From Mycoplasmopsis sturni DSM 22021 (lineage in GTDB: Bacteria; Bacillota_I; Bacilli_A; Mycoplasmatales; Metamycoplasmataceae): a stretch of 64,000 nucleotides of DNA. The translations under genes and the position numbers were made by a program. Shown here one piece after another: positions 20,741-31,617 of the stretch (positions within the stretch are counted from its first letter, which is position 1; every line of letters starts with the position of its first letter). The notes under the pieces are model-generated. The model was not told the origin of the DNA, made no database searches, and saw only the letters and a program-made list of their open reading frames with translations. The stretch covers positions 361,217 through 425,216 of the forward strand of contig NZ_KL370785.1 of NCBI RefSeq assembly GCF_000701485.1. The letters are read 5' to 3'.

Positions 20741-21403
20741 ATGAACTATAACAAAATGATTGACCATACTCTTTTAAAAGCAGAGGCTACCACCAAAGAC
20801 ATTGATAAATTAATCCAAGAAGCCAAAGAATATGGTTTTAAAACTGTGTGCGTTAATTCATCATGAGTTAAATATGTTCACGAAAAACTTAAAGGAACTG
20901 ATATCGAAATTACATCAGTAGTTGGTTTTCCTCTTGGGGCTATGATTACTCAAGCAAAAGCTTTTGAAACTAAATTAGCAATTGATCACGGAGCTAACGA
21001 AATTGATATGGTAATTAATATCGGACGCTTTAAACAAGGTGACTACGAATATGTTTTAAATGACATTAAAAAAGTCAAAGAAGCTTGCGGCAACCATATT
21101 TTAAAAGTTATTATCGAAACAGCTTTATTAACTAATGATGAAATCAGAAAAGCTACCGAAATTGTTCTAAAGTCTGGTGCTGAATTTGTTAAAACCTCAA
21201 CAGGTTTCAGTTATCGTGGTGCTAACCTTGAAGATATCAAAATTATGAAAAATGTTGTTGGAGATAAGATCCAAATTAAAGCAGCTGGTGGAATTTCAAG
21301 CATGGACGATTTAATCTCAATGTACAACGAAGGAGCTACTCGTTTTGGTACTTCTCGTTCAGTTGCTATTGTTAAAGGTGAAGCATCAAAAGGTGGATAT
21401 TAA
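20741..21403 (+). CDS. deoC: Deoxyribose-phosphate aldolase
   Basis: 220 aa. It cleaves deoxyribose-5-phosphate to glyceraldehyde-3-phosphate and acetaldehyde. [30 protein letters not shown] and the Schiff-base Lys in FVKTSTGFS are clear. AGGAG lies 6 nt upstream. The phosphopentomutase that normally links DeoD/Pdp to DeoC is not in this operon. An operon terminator follows. Confidence 0.97.
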
Positions 21404-21410
21404 AAAAAGA

Positions 21411-21436
21411 AAAAAATGCATTCCTGCATTTTTTTG
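21411..21436 (+). terminator. Terminator of deoD-pdp-deoC
   Basis: Stem AAAAATGCA / TGCATTTTT, loop TTCC. Confidence 0.85.
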
Positions 21437-21490
21437 TTTATCTTATTTATTCACTAAGTTTTTAAACTTAACAAAAACATAAAGAAAACT

Positions 21491-22642
21491 TTAGTTTTTG
21501 TGTTTGTTAATAAATTCTTTGATTTCTTCTACCTTGTTGAGTAATTCTCAGGTAAACCCTGGTTCGTTTCTTCCAAAATGCCCATAGTATGAAGTTGCTC
21601 TATAAATCGGCTTTTGTAAATCAAGTGATTCAATAATTCCTTTTGGTGTAAGATCAAATAATTCTAAAACTGCTTTTTCAATTAATGATTCATCATATTT
21701 ATTTGTTCCAAAAGTATTTACATTAATTGAAACAGGTTGAGCCACTCCAATAGAATAAGCAATTTGAATTTCTACTTGATCAGCTACTCCAGCTGCTACA
21801 AGATTTTTAGCTACTCATCTTGCTGCATAAGCGGCTGAACGATCAACTTTAGTAGCGTCTTTACCAGAGAAAGCTCCTCCACCATGTCTTGCTCATCCAC
21901 CATATGTATCTACGATAATTTTTCTTCCAGTAAGTCCAGTATCACCAATTGGTCCTCCAATAACAAAGTTACCAGTTGGATTAATTAAAAGTTTCTTTGG
22001 TCAATTAAGGTTATAGCGTTCTAAAACTGGTTTAATAACCTCTTGTTTAATAAATTCCTGAAATTTCTCTTTATCATATTTTGCTGAGTGTTGAATACTA
22101 AATAAAATAGTATCTACACTTGTTTTTTCAGGATCTGTATAATCTAAAGTTACCTGACTTTTCATGTCTGCCTTAGCTCAAAGAAAATCGCCACTTTGTC
22201 TAAGAGTTTCTGCTCTTTTAACAATAGCATGAGCAACCATAATTGGTAAAGGCATATATTCAGGTGTTTCATTGGTTGCATAACCAAACATAAGTCCTTG
22301 GTCACCTGCCCCAATTTCTTCATTTCCTGATTTAGTTTTAAGTTCAACTCCTTGGTGAATATCTTGTGATTGTTCTTTAATATCAACAATAATGCTGGTT
22401 TTACTTGAATAGTATCCAAGTTCTTTTAGAATATTTTTAGCAATATCGATAATATCAATATCGAATTTAGAATTAACTTCTCCGGCAATAACAATCATAT
22501 GCCCAGAAGCTAACGTTTCCACGGCTACCTTAGCTTTTGAATCTAATTTTAAGTAAGCATCTAAAATTGCATCAGAAATTTGATCGCAAACTTTGTCTGG
22601 ATGTCCACGACCTACTGATTCACTTGTAAATAATTTTCTCAT
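21491..22642 (-). CDS. metK: S-adenosylmethionine synthetase
   Basis: 383 aa. It makes SAM from methionine and ATP for methyltransferases such as those in this window. [19 protein letters not shown] opens the protein. [12 protein letters not shown] and [18 protein letters not shown] are the nucleotide- and metal-binding signatures. Several TGA Trp codons interrupt the standard-code frame. AAGGAG is 7 nt upstream. It is a single gene behind a structured leader of about 175 nt that resembles a SAM-I riboswitch. Confidence 0.97.
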
Positions 22643-22649
22643 AAAAAAA

Positions 22650-22820
22650 TCTCCTTTGTTGGAGCAAAGAGAGAATGATTATGTTTACAAAAAGTAAAGC
22701 ATGTTGGAATTACTTCCCTGACACTCCACCTAATTAAATAGGTTGGCAATGGTCATAGCAGTCACGCTACCATTTTCTCTATGCTACTATATAAAATTGC
22801 CACAAGATTTTGTGGTTGCT
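22650..22820 (-). promoter_or_regulatory. metK leader, candidate SAM-I-family riboswitch
   Basis: Read on the minus strand, the RNA contains AGAGA near the 5' part and GACUGCUAUGACCAUUGCC-AACC (from 22763 down to 22741), which resembles the SAM-I core GACUGgcccgAUGAaacCcggCAACC. A short hairpin ACCUA/UAGGU leads to AGGUG, then UAAUUCC (22712-22706). A P4-like hairpin AUGCUUUAC/GUAAACAU (22702-22681) and a closing CAUUCUCUC follow. Compared with SAM-I, about 14 extra bases lie between AGGUG and UAAUUCC. The metK ribosome binding site can pair with UCUUUG just upstream. The position, in front of metK, supports SAM sensing. Confidence 0.6.
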
Positions 22821-22825
22821 AATAC

Positions 22826-22831
22826 ATTATA
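22826..22831 (-). promoter_or_regulatory. -10 box of the metK transcript
   Basis: TATAAT on the minus strand. It would start the leader RNA near 22819. The rest of the stretch between metK and the lipoprotein gene (22832-22990) shows no gene. Confidence 0.65.
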
Positions 22832-22998
22832 AAATAAAAATATAAAAAAATGAAATGAAAAGATAGTAATTTAGATCAAAAAATAAAGTTTGAAAAATTA
22901 AAAATACCGTCTATATGGACCTAGCTTTTGATAGTTAAAACTTTAATATTGATTAATTGGAATAGTTCTGGATTTTAACAAAATCAAAATGAAAACAT

Positions 22999-23004
22999 TA
23001 TAAT
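22999..23004 (+). promoter_or_regulatory. -10 box of the lipoprotein gene
   Basis: TATAAT, 45 nt before the ATG at 23049; no clear -35 box. Confidence 0.45.
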
Positions 23005-23048
23005 GAATTTATTAAATAAAACTATTTTAATTATTTATAATTAAAAAC

Positions 23049-24101
23049 ATGAAAAGAAAGTTCTGAAAATCCTTAATCCCTTTAAGTATTGCTGGCGTCA
23101 CTTTTGTATCTGTAAGTTGTACAACCAAGCAAGAAGATCCTCAAAAATCAAGTTTAAAAGATCTTGAATTAATTACTTTAGTTCTAAATAATACACCATT
23201 AGAAATCAAAAAACCAAAAGTTAAGTTACCTGATTCTAAATCAAGTTTAAGTGACTATACCGCCGAAGCACTTGATTGCATGAATGATTTTTATGTCAAT
23301 AACATTCACAGTAATCAAAATCGTGTCGAACTTGTTGGAACTATATTGTCAGTTTATCAACAAGTAGGTAATACTAAAGCAGAAATTGGTGTTCAATGAA
23401 AAATCAAAGGGCGCACCGCAACATTTCCTCAATTTTATGAAATTGATGGATTTAAAAAAATACCACTATGACACAATCACTATGTTCGTTCCTCACAAAA
23501 AATCCCTGATGCACAATGCTTAAATAATTATAATTACAACATTGTAACCGACAACATTAAGATTGTATCATATGAAAATTATTCAAAAATAGCTTATGAA
23601 TATTCGCAAAACTCACTAGATACACTAATTCAAAATACTTTAGATTCCATTGTTAAAAAAACTAATTTCGAAAACAATGAATACAATTGAATTACTTCCT
23701 TTGATATTCCAAAAACAAAATTAGAAGCCTTTCATAATAAAATACAAAATTTAGAAAAACCTACACTAGGGCAGGTTCAAATTTTAATTAATGAATTTTT
23801 AGGCGAAATTAGTTTTGAACGTTTTCAAAACGTTCAAGATCAAATTTTGGTAAAAACCTTATCAGATGTAGAATCCATCGTTAAAGAAAATGAAGAATTG
23901 TTAGAAAATCTTCATCCAAATGTAATTTATTTTCTAACTTTAAAGCTTTATGTTAATCAAAACTTAAATAAAACATATGCCGAATTAACAGATTCAATGC
24001 TAAAATCGTGAGTATATAATGAATTTTTAGCAATTGCTAATTTTGAAAACTATCCCGATAAGGTCGAAAAACTTGAGTACTTAATTAGGAGATCTCAATA
24101 A
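23049..24101 (+). CDS. Lipoprotein, unknown function
   Basis: 350 aa. MKRKFWKSLIPLSIAGVTF is a typical signal, followed by the lipobox SVSC (Cys about residue 24). The mature part is hydrophilic, with no repeats. A middle region has beta-like segments (VELVGTILSVYQQVG) and a helical C-terminus. It is one base apart from rsuA, so the two are co-transcribed, which is an odd pairing of a surface protein with a ribosome-modifying enzyme. No family recognised. Four TGA Trp codons hide it from standard-code ORF finding. Confidence 0.75.
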
Positions 24102-24102
24102 A

Positions 24103-24810
24103 ATGGAAAGAGTAGATAAATTTATTAGCCAAAGAACATCATATACTCGCAAAGAAATTAAGCAATTAATTCAAAAAGGTGATGTTTTACTTAATAATTT
24201 ACCAACCAAAGCCAAGGTATTAGTTAAAGAAGAAGATAAAGTATCGATTTTCAATCAAGAAATTAGCAAAAACAAATACACTTATATTATGTTAAATAAG
24301 CCAGCTGGTTATTTAACTGCAAATAAAAGTTATAAAGCACCTGCAGTAATGGATTTAGTAACTGGCCCTATGATTCCTAAAGATTTAACTCATTGAGGTA
24401 GATTAGATCGCGATACTGAAGGATTACTAGTATGCTCTAATGATGGGATTTTAGGATTTTCACTTTTAAATGGTAAAAAACACATTCCTAAAACATATTA
24501 TGTTCAAACAGATAAAGCAGTGAATAATAATTTAGTTGATATTTTTAAAAACGGAATTGATTTACAAGGGACTCTATACTATGGTGATTTTCAGAAAATT
24601 GATGATTTTACTTCTTATTTAACAATTTATAGCGGGATTTTTCACCAAGTTAAAAGAATGTACGAAAAAGTTGGTTTAAAAGTTACTTATCTAAAACGTA
24701 TTAGTTTTGGAAACTTAAAGTTGGATCCTACTTTAGAAACCGGACAATGAAGATATTTAACAAATAAAGAAATAGAAGCATTACAAAAATTAAAAGACCA
24801 AGTCAAATAA
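24103..24810 (+). CDS. rsuA: 16S rRNA pseudouridine synthase (RsuA type)
   Basis: 235 aa. An N-terminal S4 RNA-binding domain (MERVDKFISQRTSYTRKEIK) is followed by the RsuA-class catalytic domain. MLNKPAGYLTA and the catalytic-Asp motif GRLDRDTEGLL are present. RsuA makes pseudouridine 516 in 16S rRNA. The frame starts 1 nt after the lipoprotein stop codon. One TGA Trp (24394) precedes GRLDRDTEG. The target site is taken from the family and is not visible here. Confidence 0.9.
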
Positions 24811-24825
24811 CTTGGTCTTTTTTTA
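24792..24825. terminator. Bidirectional terminator between rsuA and gyrA
   Basis: Stem AAAAGACCAAGT / ACTTGGTCTTTT, overlapping the rsuA stop codon. Confidence 0.85.
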
Positions 24826-24862
24826 TCCATTAAATAAGCTATTTATAAACGGTTCGGCTTGC

Positions 24863-27508
24863 TTATTCTTCTTGTTGATTATCTTCCTGATTTGAAGGTT
24901 TAATCACATCAACCGCAACAATTTCATCACCATCTTTAAGGTTAATGATTTTAACCCCTTTAGTATTTCTTGAAGCTTGTGCAATTTGACTGACTTTGGT
25001 TCTTATAGTAATTCCTGATGAAGTGATGATAATTAATTCATCATTTTTATCGATAAACCGAGCAAACACTAATTTTCCGGCTTTTTGAGAATTAATACCA
25101 GAAACACCTTTGGCACCACGATTAGTTAGCCGATATTCATCTTGTAAAGTTAATTTTCCAAATCCTAGCGAACCTAGCGAAAGAATGAATTCACCATCTT
25201 TACTTGATGAAGCAGAAATAACATATTGGTTTTCTTCTAAGGTGATACCCTTAACACCATGAGCATTTCTTCCCATTGGACGCACTTGCGAAGCATGAAA
25301 TTTAATGATGTTTTTATCATTGTTGGCAATAAGAATTAAATCCTCATCAGCAACGATAAATGCTCTAACTAACTCATCACCTTCATGAAGTCCAAAAGCA
25401 TTAATTCCATTTCTTCTAATTTTTTCAAAAGCTGAAAGCTGTGTTTTTTTAATAATTCCTGATTTAGTAACAGTTGCTAAATATAAATCTTCTTCATAAT
25501 TAGGAATATCTAACATCGAAATAATTCTTTCGTTATTTTGCACATCTAAATTAGGAATAATGTTAATAAAAGGAATTCCTTTTGATTGTTTAGAACCTTG
25601 TGGAATTTCATGTGCTCGAATTTTATATGCTTTTCCTTTATTTGAAAAAAGCATTAAGTCTGTATGGGTATTTGTTTGAATAATTGTATTAATATCGTCA
25701 TCTGAGTAAGTCTTCATTGTTTTTGAACCTACTCCACCACGTTTTTGAGTATTGTATTCTTCTAATGGAACACGTTTAACATACCCGTTAACACTACTTG
25801 TAATAACAATTTCTTCCTGAGCAATTAAGTCTTCTTCTGAAATATTAGCAATTGCTGATGAGTCAATATATGTTCTTCTTTTATCTCCGAATCTTTTTTT
25901 GATATCTTCTAATTCTTCAACAATTAAGTCAATAAGTTTTTCTTCGCTAGCTAAAATTTCTTTTAAGTAAAGAATTTCTTTATTAAGCTCTTCAATTTCT
26001 TTGTTCATCTTCTCATAGTTTAGTCCGGTTAAACGTCTTAAACTCATATTTAAAATGGCTTCGGTTTGTTTTTCACTTAAGTTGAATTTCTCAGCTAATT
26101 TAGCTTGCGCTTCAGCGTCAGTTTTACTTGAACGGATCATTGCTACAACTTCATCAATATTTTGGATAGCAATTTTTAGCCCTTCTAAAATATGTACTCT
26201 AGCTTCCGCTTCATTAAGATCATATTGCAATCTTCTAGTAACAACTCTTTTTTGGTGATCTAAGTAAACATTTAATGCTTCCTTTAAATTTAAAAGCTTG
26301 GGCTCACCATTAACTAAAGCTACCATATTTACGTTGAAGTTAGTTTGTAAATATGATTTTTGATAAAGTTTATTTAAAAGAACATAAGGGTTGTGTCCTT
26401 TTTTAACATCAATAACAATCCGAATTCCTTCACGGTTAGATTCATCACGTAAATCAGAAATACCTTCGATAACTTTATCTTTGTGTAGCTCTGCTATTTT
26501 TTGAACAATGGATGTCTTTTTGATTGCGTAAGGGATTTCAGTAATAATAATTTTAGCTTTTCCATTACTTAATTCTTTAACGGTGCAATTTGAACGAACC
26601 GGAATTTTTCCTTTACCAGTTTCATAAGCATCATAAATACCTTTTGTACCTAAGATAGTAGCTCCCGTTGGGAAATCAGGACCTTTAATGTATTCCATAA
26701 GTTCACGGGTATTAATTTGAGGATTTTTAGCAAGTGCTATTGTAGCATCAATTGCTTCAGTAAGATTATGAGGAGGAATTTCTGTTGCCATTCCCACAGC
26801 AATTCCGGTGGCCCCTGAAACTAGAAGGTTAGGGAATCTCGAAGGAAGAATTGAAGGTTCTTTTTCACTTCCATCATAGTTATCGACAAAATCAACAGTA
26901 TTTTTCTTAATTCCTTCAAGCATTTCAGAAGCAACCTTTGACATTCTTGCTTCTGTATAACGCATTGCCGCTGCTTCATCACCATCAATTGAACCAAAGT
27001 TTCCATGTCCATCCACAAGGGGATAACGCATTGAAAAATCTTGAGCCATTCTTACCATGGCTTCATACACAGATGAATCACCATGAGGGTGATACTTCCC
27101 AAGTACATCCCCAACTATTCTGGCACTTTTACGGTGTTGACTTCCTGGTGTAATGCCTAGTTCGCTCATATCATATAAAATTCTTCTATGAACAGGTTTA
27201 AGACCATCACGCGCATCTGGTAATGCCCGTGAAACAATTACACTCATTGCATATTCTAAAAATGAAGTACGCATTTCATTATCAACTGAAATTGGAGAAA
27301 CTCCTTCAGTGGGTTCCTCTATAATTTGAGATTGAACTTGATACTCGTCTTTATCTTGTGGAGCTTCTTCTTCTACTTCATCAAAATCAACTTTAGGTTG
27401 TGCTTTTTTTCGAAAAACCATGCGGTTATTTTCTTCATAATCATACTCTTGGTCTTCTTCTAGAGTTACTTTTAATTCTTCTTCATTAACTTTCTTTTTT
27501 TCAGCCAT
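24863..27508 (-). CDS. gyrA: DNA gyrase subunit A
   Basis: An 881-aa type II topoisomerase subunit that introduces negative supercoils with GyrB. An acidic N-terminal extension of about 75 residues precedes the core. The catalytic Tyr lies in [11 protein letters not shown]. The quinolone region [19 protein letters not shown] has Ser at the E. coli 83 position (sensitive type) and Glu at the 87 position. The GyrA box appears as QRGGVGSK, followed by the C-terminal beta-pinwheel. I start at 27508 ([10 protein letters not shown]) because AAAGGA precedes it; an ORF reaching 27619 would cross the promoter. gyrB is not adjacent. Confidence 0.96.
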   Translation of the reverse strand: MAEKKKVNEEELKVTLEEDQEYDYEENNRMVFRKKAQPKVDFDEVEEEAPQDKDEYQVQSQIIEEPTEGVSPISVDNEMRTSFLEYAMSVIVSRALPDARDGLKPVHRRILYDMSELGITPGSQHRKSARIVGDVLGKYHPHGDSSVYEAMVRMAQDFSMRYPLVDGHGNFGSIDGDEAAAMRYTEARMSKVASEMLEGIKKNTVDFVDNYDGSEKEPSILPSRFPNLLVSGATGIAVGMATEIPPHNLTEAIDATIALAKNPQINTRELMEYIKGPDFPTGATILGTKGIYDAYETGKGKIPVRSNCTVKELSNGKAKIIITEIPYAIKKTSIVQKIAELHKDKVIEGISDLRDESNREGIRIVIDVKKGHNPYVLLNKLYQKSYLQTNFNVNMVALVNGEPKLLNLKEALNVYLDHQKRVVTRRLQYDLNEAEARVHILEGLKIAIQNIDEVVAMIRSSKTDAEAQAKLAEKFNLSEKQTEAILNMSLRRLTGLNYEKMNKEIEELNKEILYLKEILASEEKLIDLIVEELEDIKKRFGDKRRTYIDSSAIANISEEDLIAQEEIVITSSVNGYVKRVPLEEYNTQKRGGVGSKTMKTYSDDDINTIIQTNTHTDLMLFSNKGKAYKIRAHEIPQGSKQSKGIPFINIIPNLDVQNNERIISMLDIPNYEEDLYLATVTKSGIIKKTQLSAFEKIRRNGINAFGLHEGDELVRAFIVADEDLILIANNDKNIIKFHASQVRPMGRNAHGVKGITLEENQYVISASSSKDGEFILSLGSLGFGKLTLQDEYRLTNRGAKGVSGINSQKAGKLVFARFIDKNDELIIITSSGITIRTKVSQIAQASRNTKGVKIINLKDGDEIVAVDVIKPSNQEDNQQEE

Positions 27509-27554
27509 AATGCGTCCTTTTAAGTAATTATTTTTATAATAAAATATATATTTT

Positions 27555-27560
27555 ATTATA
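27555..27560 (-). promoter_or_regulatory. -10 box of gyrA
   Basis: TATAAT on the minus strand, about 47 nt before the gyrA ATG, in a very AT-rich spacer. Confidence 0.5.
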
Positions 27561-27607
27561 TCATTTTTATCAGAAAGCAAGAATTGACGAATCAATGCGA
27601 AAAAGCA

Positions 27608-27641
27608 ATAAATAAGCAACCATGAAAGGTTGCTTATTTTT
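27608..27641 (-). terminator. Terminator of the helicase/arsR operon
   Basis: Stem AATAAGCAACC / GGTTGCTTATT directly after the ArsR-type stop codon. Confidence 0.85.
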
Positions 27642-27966
27642 AGTGAGAATGCACATGCAAATCATTGCAAGAGCAAGCATATTTTTCTAATTTTGGTTGT
27701 TTAACTAATCAATCTAAAATTGTGTGATATTTAGAACAAAATGTTTTGCTTAATTGGTAATATGAAAAAATACCTTCTGTTTTAGTTTTTACAATATTGG
27801 CATTACGCAAAGATGCTAAATGCTTTGACAAATTAGCTTGTTTAAGGCTTAAAATCTTGCTTAATGTTTGAACGTTACATTCGGCTTTATTGCACATGTA
27901 TAAATGCACAATAATCCGTAATTTAGCATCACTAGATAGATATTTGAATAATACTGTTTCTTTCAT
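27640..27966 (-). CDS. ArsR/SmtB-type winged-helix regulator with a Cys/His-rich tail
   Basis: 108 aa. The winged-helix region runs from about residue 8 to 80, with a recognition-helix-like [15 protein letters not shown] segment (about 47-61). The ending [13 protein letters not shown], together with CNKAEC near residue 25, gives a set of Cys and His residues like that of metal-sensing ArsR/SmtB proteins. Metal sensing is therefore likely but the metal is unknown. It is last in the operon, 13 nt after the helicase stop codon. It may control the operon or a metal transporter elsewhere. Confidence 0.85.
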
Positions 27967-27979
27967 AAAAAACTCTACT

Positions 27980-30900
27980 TTATTTAATTTCGTGAATAAT
28001 AGATGTTTGGTTGATATCGTTTAAATCAAAATAGCTTGTTTCGATTAATTTAGTCTCTTCTTTAAATTGACTTAAGACATCAATTTTTAATCATTGGTCC
28101 ATTTCTTTAAAAATTTCGGGAAAATTAAGCGGATTAACTACAACAACATCATATTGTTTGGATTTTAAAAAACGAATTTTATCTTTTAGTTCTGCATATC
28201 CTGAAAGACCATTTTCGTACTCAAATAAATCTAAAATAATTGATTTATAAGGCACGTTATTAAAGGTTATAACAAAATCTATATTTATTGAGCCAACCGA
28301 ATATTGTCTAAAAACATCAAACCCAGGTCGGTCAAATTTATGTCTAAAAGCATCAATCATAATTTTTTCAAATCATTTTCGTGCTTCATTGTTTTTGGCT
28401 TTTTGGCCACTTCTAATAAATGATTCATTTAATAAATTTAACTTCTTTTCTGATGATGATTCTAAAAAACTTAGCCATGATTTAAATATTCGTAAATCTT
28501 CGGATGAATTTTCAGAAATCATAACTTCATCAGCTTTTATAGTTTTAATTACTATCATTTTTTCTTTAGCTCTTGTAATAGCAACATTTAAAGCATTCAT
28601 TCCGCCTTGTTTTGCTACATAAGTTGAGTTTAATTTAGTGTGCTTATCATAAGCTACTGTCATAATTACTAAATCTGCCTCATCACCTTGAATATTTTCA
28701 AGGTTTTTAATCATTAGCTTACCGTTTTGATAAGCTAATAATAACCTATCATATCCATTGTAAATTGAATCAAGTAAAAAATCAGCTTGTTTAACATTAA
28801 AAGATAGAAGAATGATTTTATCGTATTTATCGAGATTTTCATCAGTAAGACGAAGCGCTAATTGGCTTTCAACTAAATTTTTGTGATCTTGTCAAACACC
28901 GTTAACTTCAAATACCTCAATTGGATTATCATCAGTATTAGTTGCTGAGTTAACCACATCTAACTTAGATTGATAAAAATTTTTGCTTGAGAAGGTCATT
29001 AATGAAGCATAACTCGATCTATAGTTCTTATCTAAAAGCACAGAATGCATTCCAAGAGATAAACCATAATCAAGCATGGATTCAATTGTTCCGTATAACG
29101 TTTCATCAGTTAAACGGGCTCCAAACCAGTTACTTGGTCTCATTTGCTTTGGGTCTCCAGAAAGAATTTTGGTTTTTGCTAAATATAAAAATGTTAGTCC
29201 GTTTTCAATGAAAATTTGACTAGATTCATCTAAAATAGCATAATCAAACTCTTCCTTTTCTCACATTGATAAATCCGCATCAGGAGTGGAAATCACCATT
29301 GGATAGATCTCTTTAATAATATTGCTATACTTTTTAAGAAATTTTGTTGGTTTTAAATTTCTCGCTCTAACTGAAGCACTAAATTCTTGGTATTCTCTTT
29401 TTTGAGATGCTTCAAATTTGTGTAATTTCAAAGCAATTCGATTCATAATCATCTCACGAAGAACTTTTTGCTCAACCATTTTAAGATCTCAATTAATTTG
29501 GTCTGCCAACTCTTTTAATTGATTAAGCTTATATAAAACATTATCCGGATTAGGCTTAGCAAGATCAAAATTAACAAACTTACTAAACTTCTTAACTAAG
29601 GTCCTTAAATTTCCTTTGAAATAATGCATTTCTTTGTCAATTTTTCTACCAAGTTCCTTTAACTCACGATATTTCTTGGTAAAGATAATTTTGGAATTAT
29701 TGCTTTGTAAAAGTTCTTTAGCAAAAAAACCTTGATTAATTCTCTCTGGATAAATTAAATCTTTTGGAAGTGATGTAACATATAAAATGTCCTTAAGTCC
29801 TTGATAATCATCTTTAAAAGCTGCTAAGTAATAAATAGCTTCAAGAGCATCACGGATCTCTTTGTTTTCAAAAAGAAAAGAACATTGCTTTACAAAATCC
29901 TCTTCAACTTGTTCGATCATTTTGGTTACTTTAACTTTATCATTGATCCTATGATGTTCAAGTAAATCAATATATTCTTTAATTGGTTGATAAAAATTCT
30001 TCTTGGTTTCTTTTTTGAAATTAAGCATAAAAAGACCAAAAATAGACAATTCTCCTAATCTTTTCTTTAATACTTCAAGAGCAATTTTCTTTTGTGAACC
30101 CACAATTGCAGTTTTATTAAAAATCAATATATTAGCTAAAATATTAACAATTGTTTGCGACTTACCAGTTCCAGGAGGCCCTCAAATAATTGTATGTTGA
30201 TTAAGAGCCGAAATAGTTGCCTTATCTTGTGATAAATTTGATGGCGTAAGTCTAAATAAAGCTATGTTTTTGTTAAAAATTTTTTCGTTAATTGTATCAA
30301 CGTAAACATTTTTATCGATACTAATATCCAAAATGGAATCAAGTTCTCCATTTTGGATAATTTGCTTCATTCTACTACGTGCGTAACCTCCACTAGGTTG
30401 AAAAATCCCAAGCACTGCTCCAATATGAAATTTAACATTATTATTTTGGATATCACTTTTTGCAAAGTGTTTAAATGGACCAAGTAAACTTGTTGGGATT
30501 TGATAAATATCTTTTCATTTAAATCTTAAATGATCAATAACCTTATTAAAAGAATATGAATCTAGATCATCATTTAAATTAAAGGCAAATCCATTATTAT
30601 TGAGAAAAAAGATCAATTTATCATTAACCTTAATTTCTCCTTCACTTCTTAAAATTGGTTTTCCGCCATTAATATCAATCTTAACTTCTTTAAAAAGTAA
30701 TGGAGCATAAATCTCTTTATCTTGATATTTTAAAGAGACAAATAAAGTCCCAATATGAAGAGGTCAAGTATTAGTTTCTTCCAAAAAGGAATTTGAATAG
30801 TCTTTCAATTTGATCCATCTTTGAATTGAAAGTTGAACCTTAGCTTGCAATTTTTCTAAGATTTGATTCTTTTTATCGATAAATTCAATATGGTTATTTT

Positions 30901-31213
30901 CTAAGATACTGTAAAAAGCCTTATCAAAAAGAATTTCTGAATCCTTAAGTTCATCAACAATTCTTACAAGCTCTTTTTCTGAGTTTGTCAACTCGATTCT
31001 TTGATATGTTTGAAAGAGCGTTTGCTCATTTAAGCTAATTTGGAAATTTTCTTGTGAGAGAACATTATAAAAAGTTCTTTCACCAAAAAGTTGATAAAGA
31101 TCAAAGAATTTTGGTTTGTCTAGGTTTTTATCTACTTGAAAATTCGTAAAGAAGCAAGAATCATTAGTGTTGACATCAATTAAATTATCTAAAATTGTTT
31201 TATATTTTTCCAT
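27980..31213 (-). CDS. SF1 (Upf1-like) helicase with C-terminal nuclease-like domain
   Basis: 1077 aa, continuous only with TGA as Trp. Helicase motifs are in order: Walker A WGPPGTGKSQT (about residue 345), Walker B ILDESSQ (about 660), motif III GDPKQ (about 686), and motifs V/VI with QGDEADLVIM and NVAITRAKEKM (about 835-880). The N-terminal 330 residues are a helical region. The C-terminal 130 residues (VDFVITFNNV-like beta segments) look like a restriction-endonuclease-type fold; the catalytic residues are not certain. It starts 3 nt after the EIIB-like gene. A second, larger paralogue lies at 43.8-48.5 kb. Role: DNA repair or defence, not certain. Confidence 0.8.
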
Positions 31214-31216
31214 AAT

Positions 31217-31570
31217 CTAGTCCTTTATTAAGGCGTCATAAGTTTTTTTGGCAAATTCCCCCAAAATAAGTGAAACTTTGGAACTAGAAACAAAAATACC
31301 TGTAATACCTTTAAGGTTTTTAATTTGCTCAAGATTAACTATTTTTGTATCTTTACAAATGACATTAACTCGAGACGGAGTTAATTGAACATCATTAATG
31401 TTTTCTTTTCCGCCAAGCGCTTCAATTAAAGCTGCTTTTTTAAACGGTAATTTATCGACTTGATAAATAGTATTTTTTTGATGTTTTTTTTGTTTATTTC
31501 ATTTTAATCAAATAAGACCAAAGGTAAATATTGTTAAAATAACTATTTTAATTTTTTCTTTCTTGTACAT
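31217..31570 (-). CDS. Membrane-anchored PTS EIIB-like domain lacking the phospho-Cys
   Basis: 117 aa. An N-terminal hydrophobic helix (about residues 7-23) is followed by a glucose-family EIIB fold: KAALIEALGGKENINDVQ, SRVNV, INLEQIKN-like and LKGITGIFVSSSKVSLILG. In active EIIB domains the Cys lies just before TRLR. Here that stretch reads VQLTPSRVNV with no Cys at the site; the only Cys is in the next strand (ICKD). It therefore cannot do normal phosphotransfer. It sits between photolyase and helicase in one operon. Confidence 0.75.
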
Positions 31571-31617
31571 AATTTATATTATATTAAATTCAAGCTATTT
31601 ACGCTATGGAAGTGAAT

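Noticed and set aside
22650..22820. metK leader as a T-box or as an SRP RNA
   Set aside because: No T-box GGGTGGAACCGCG-like sequence and no SRP GGUCAGG/GGAAGCAG loop pairing were found; the SAM-I-type order of motifs fits better.
26055..27153. Plus- and minus-strand ORFs of 65-71 codons in this range
   Set aside because: They are alternative frames of gyrA.
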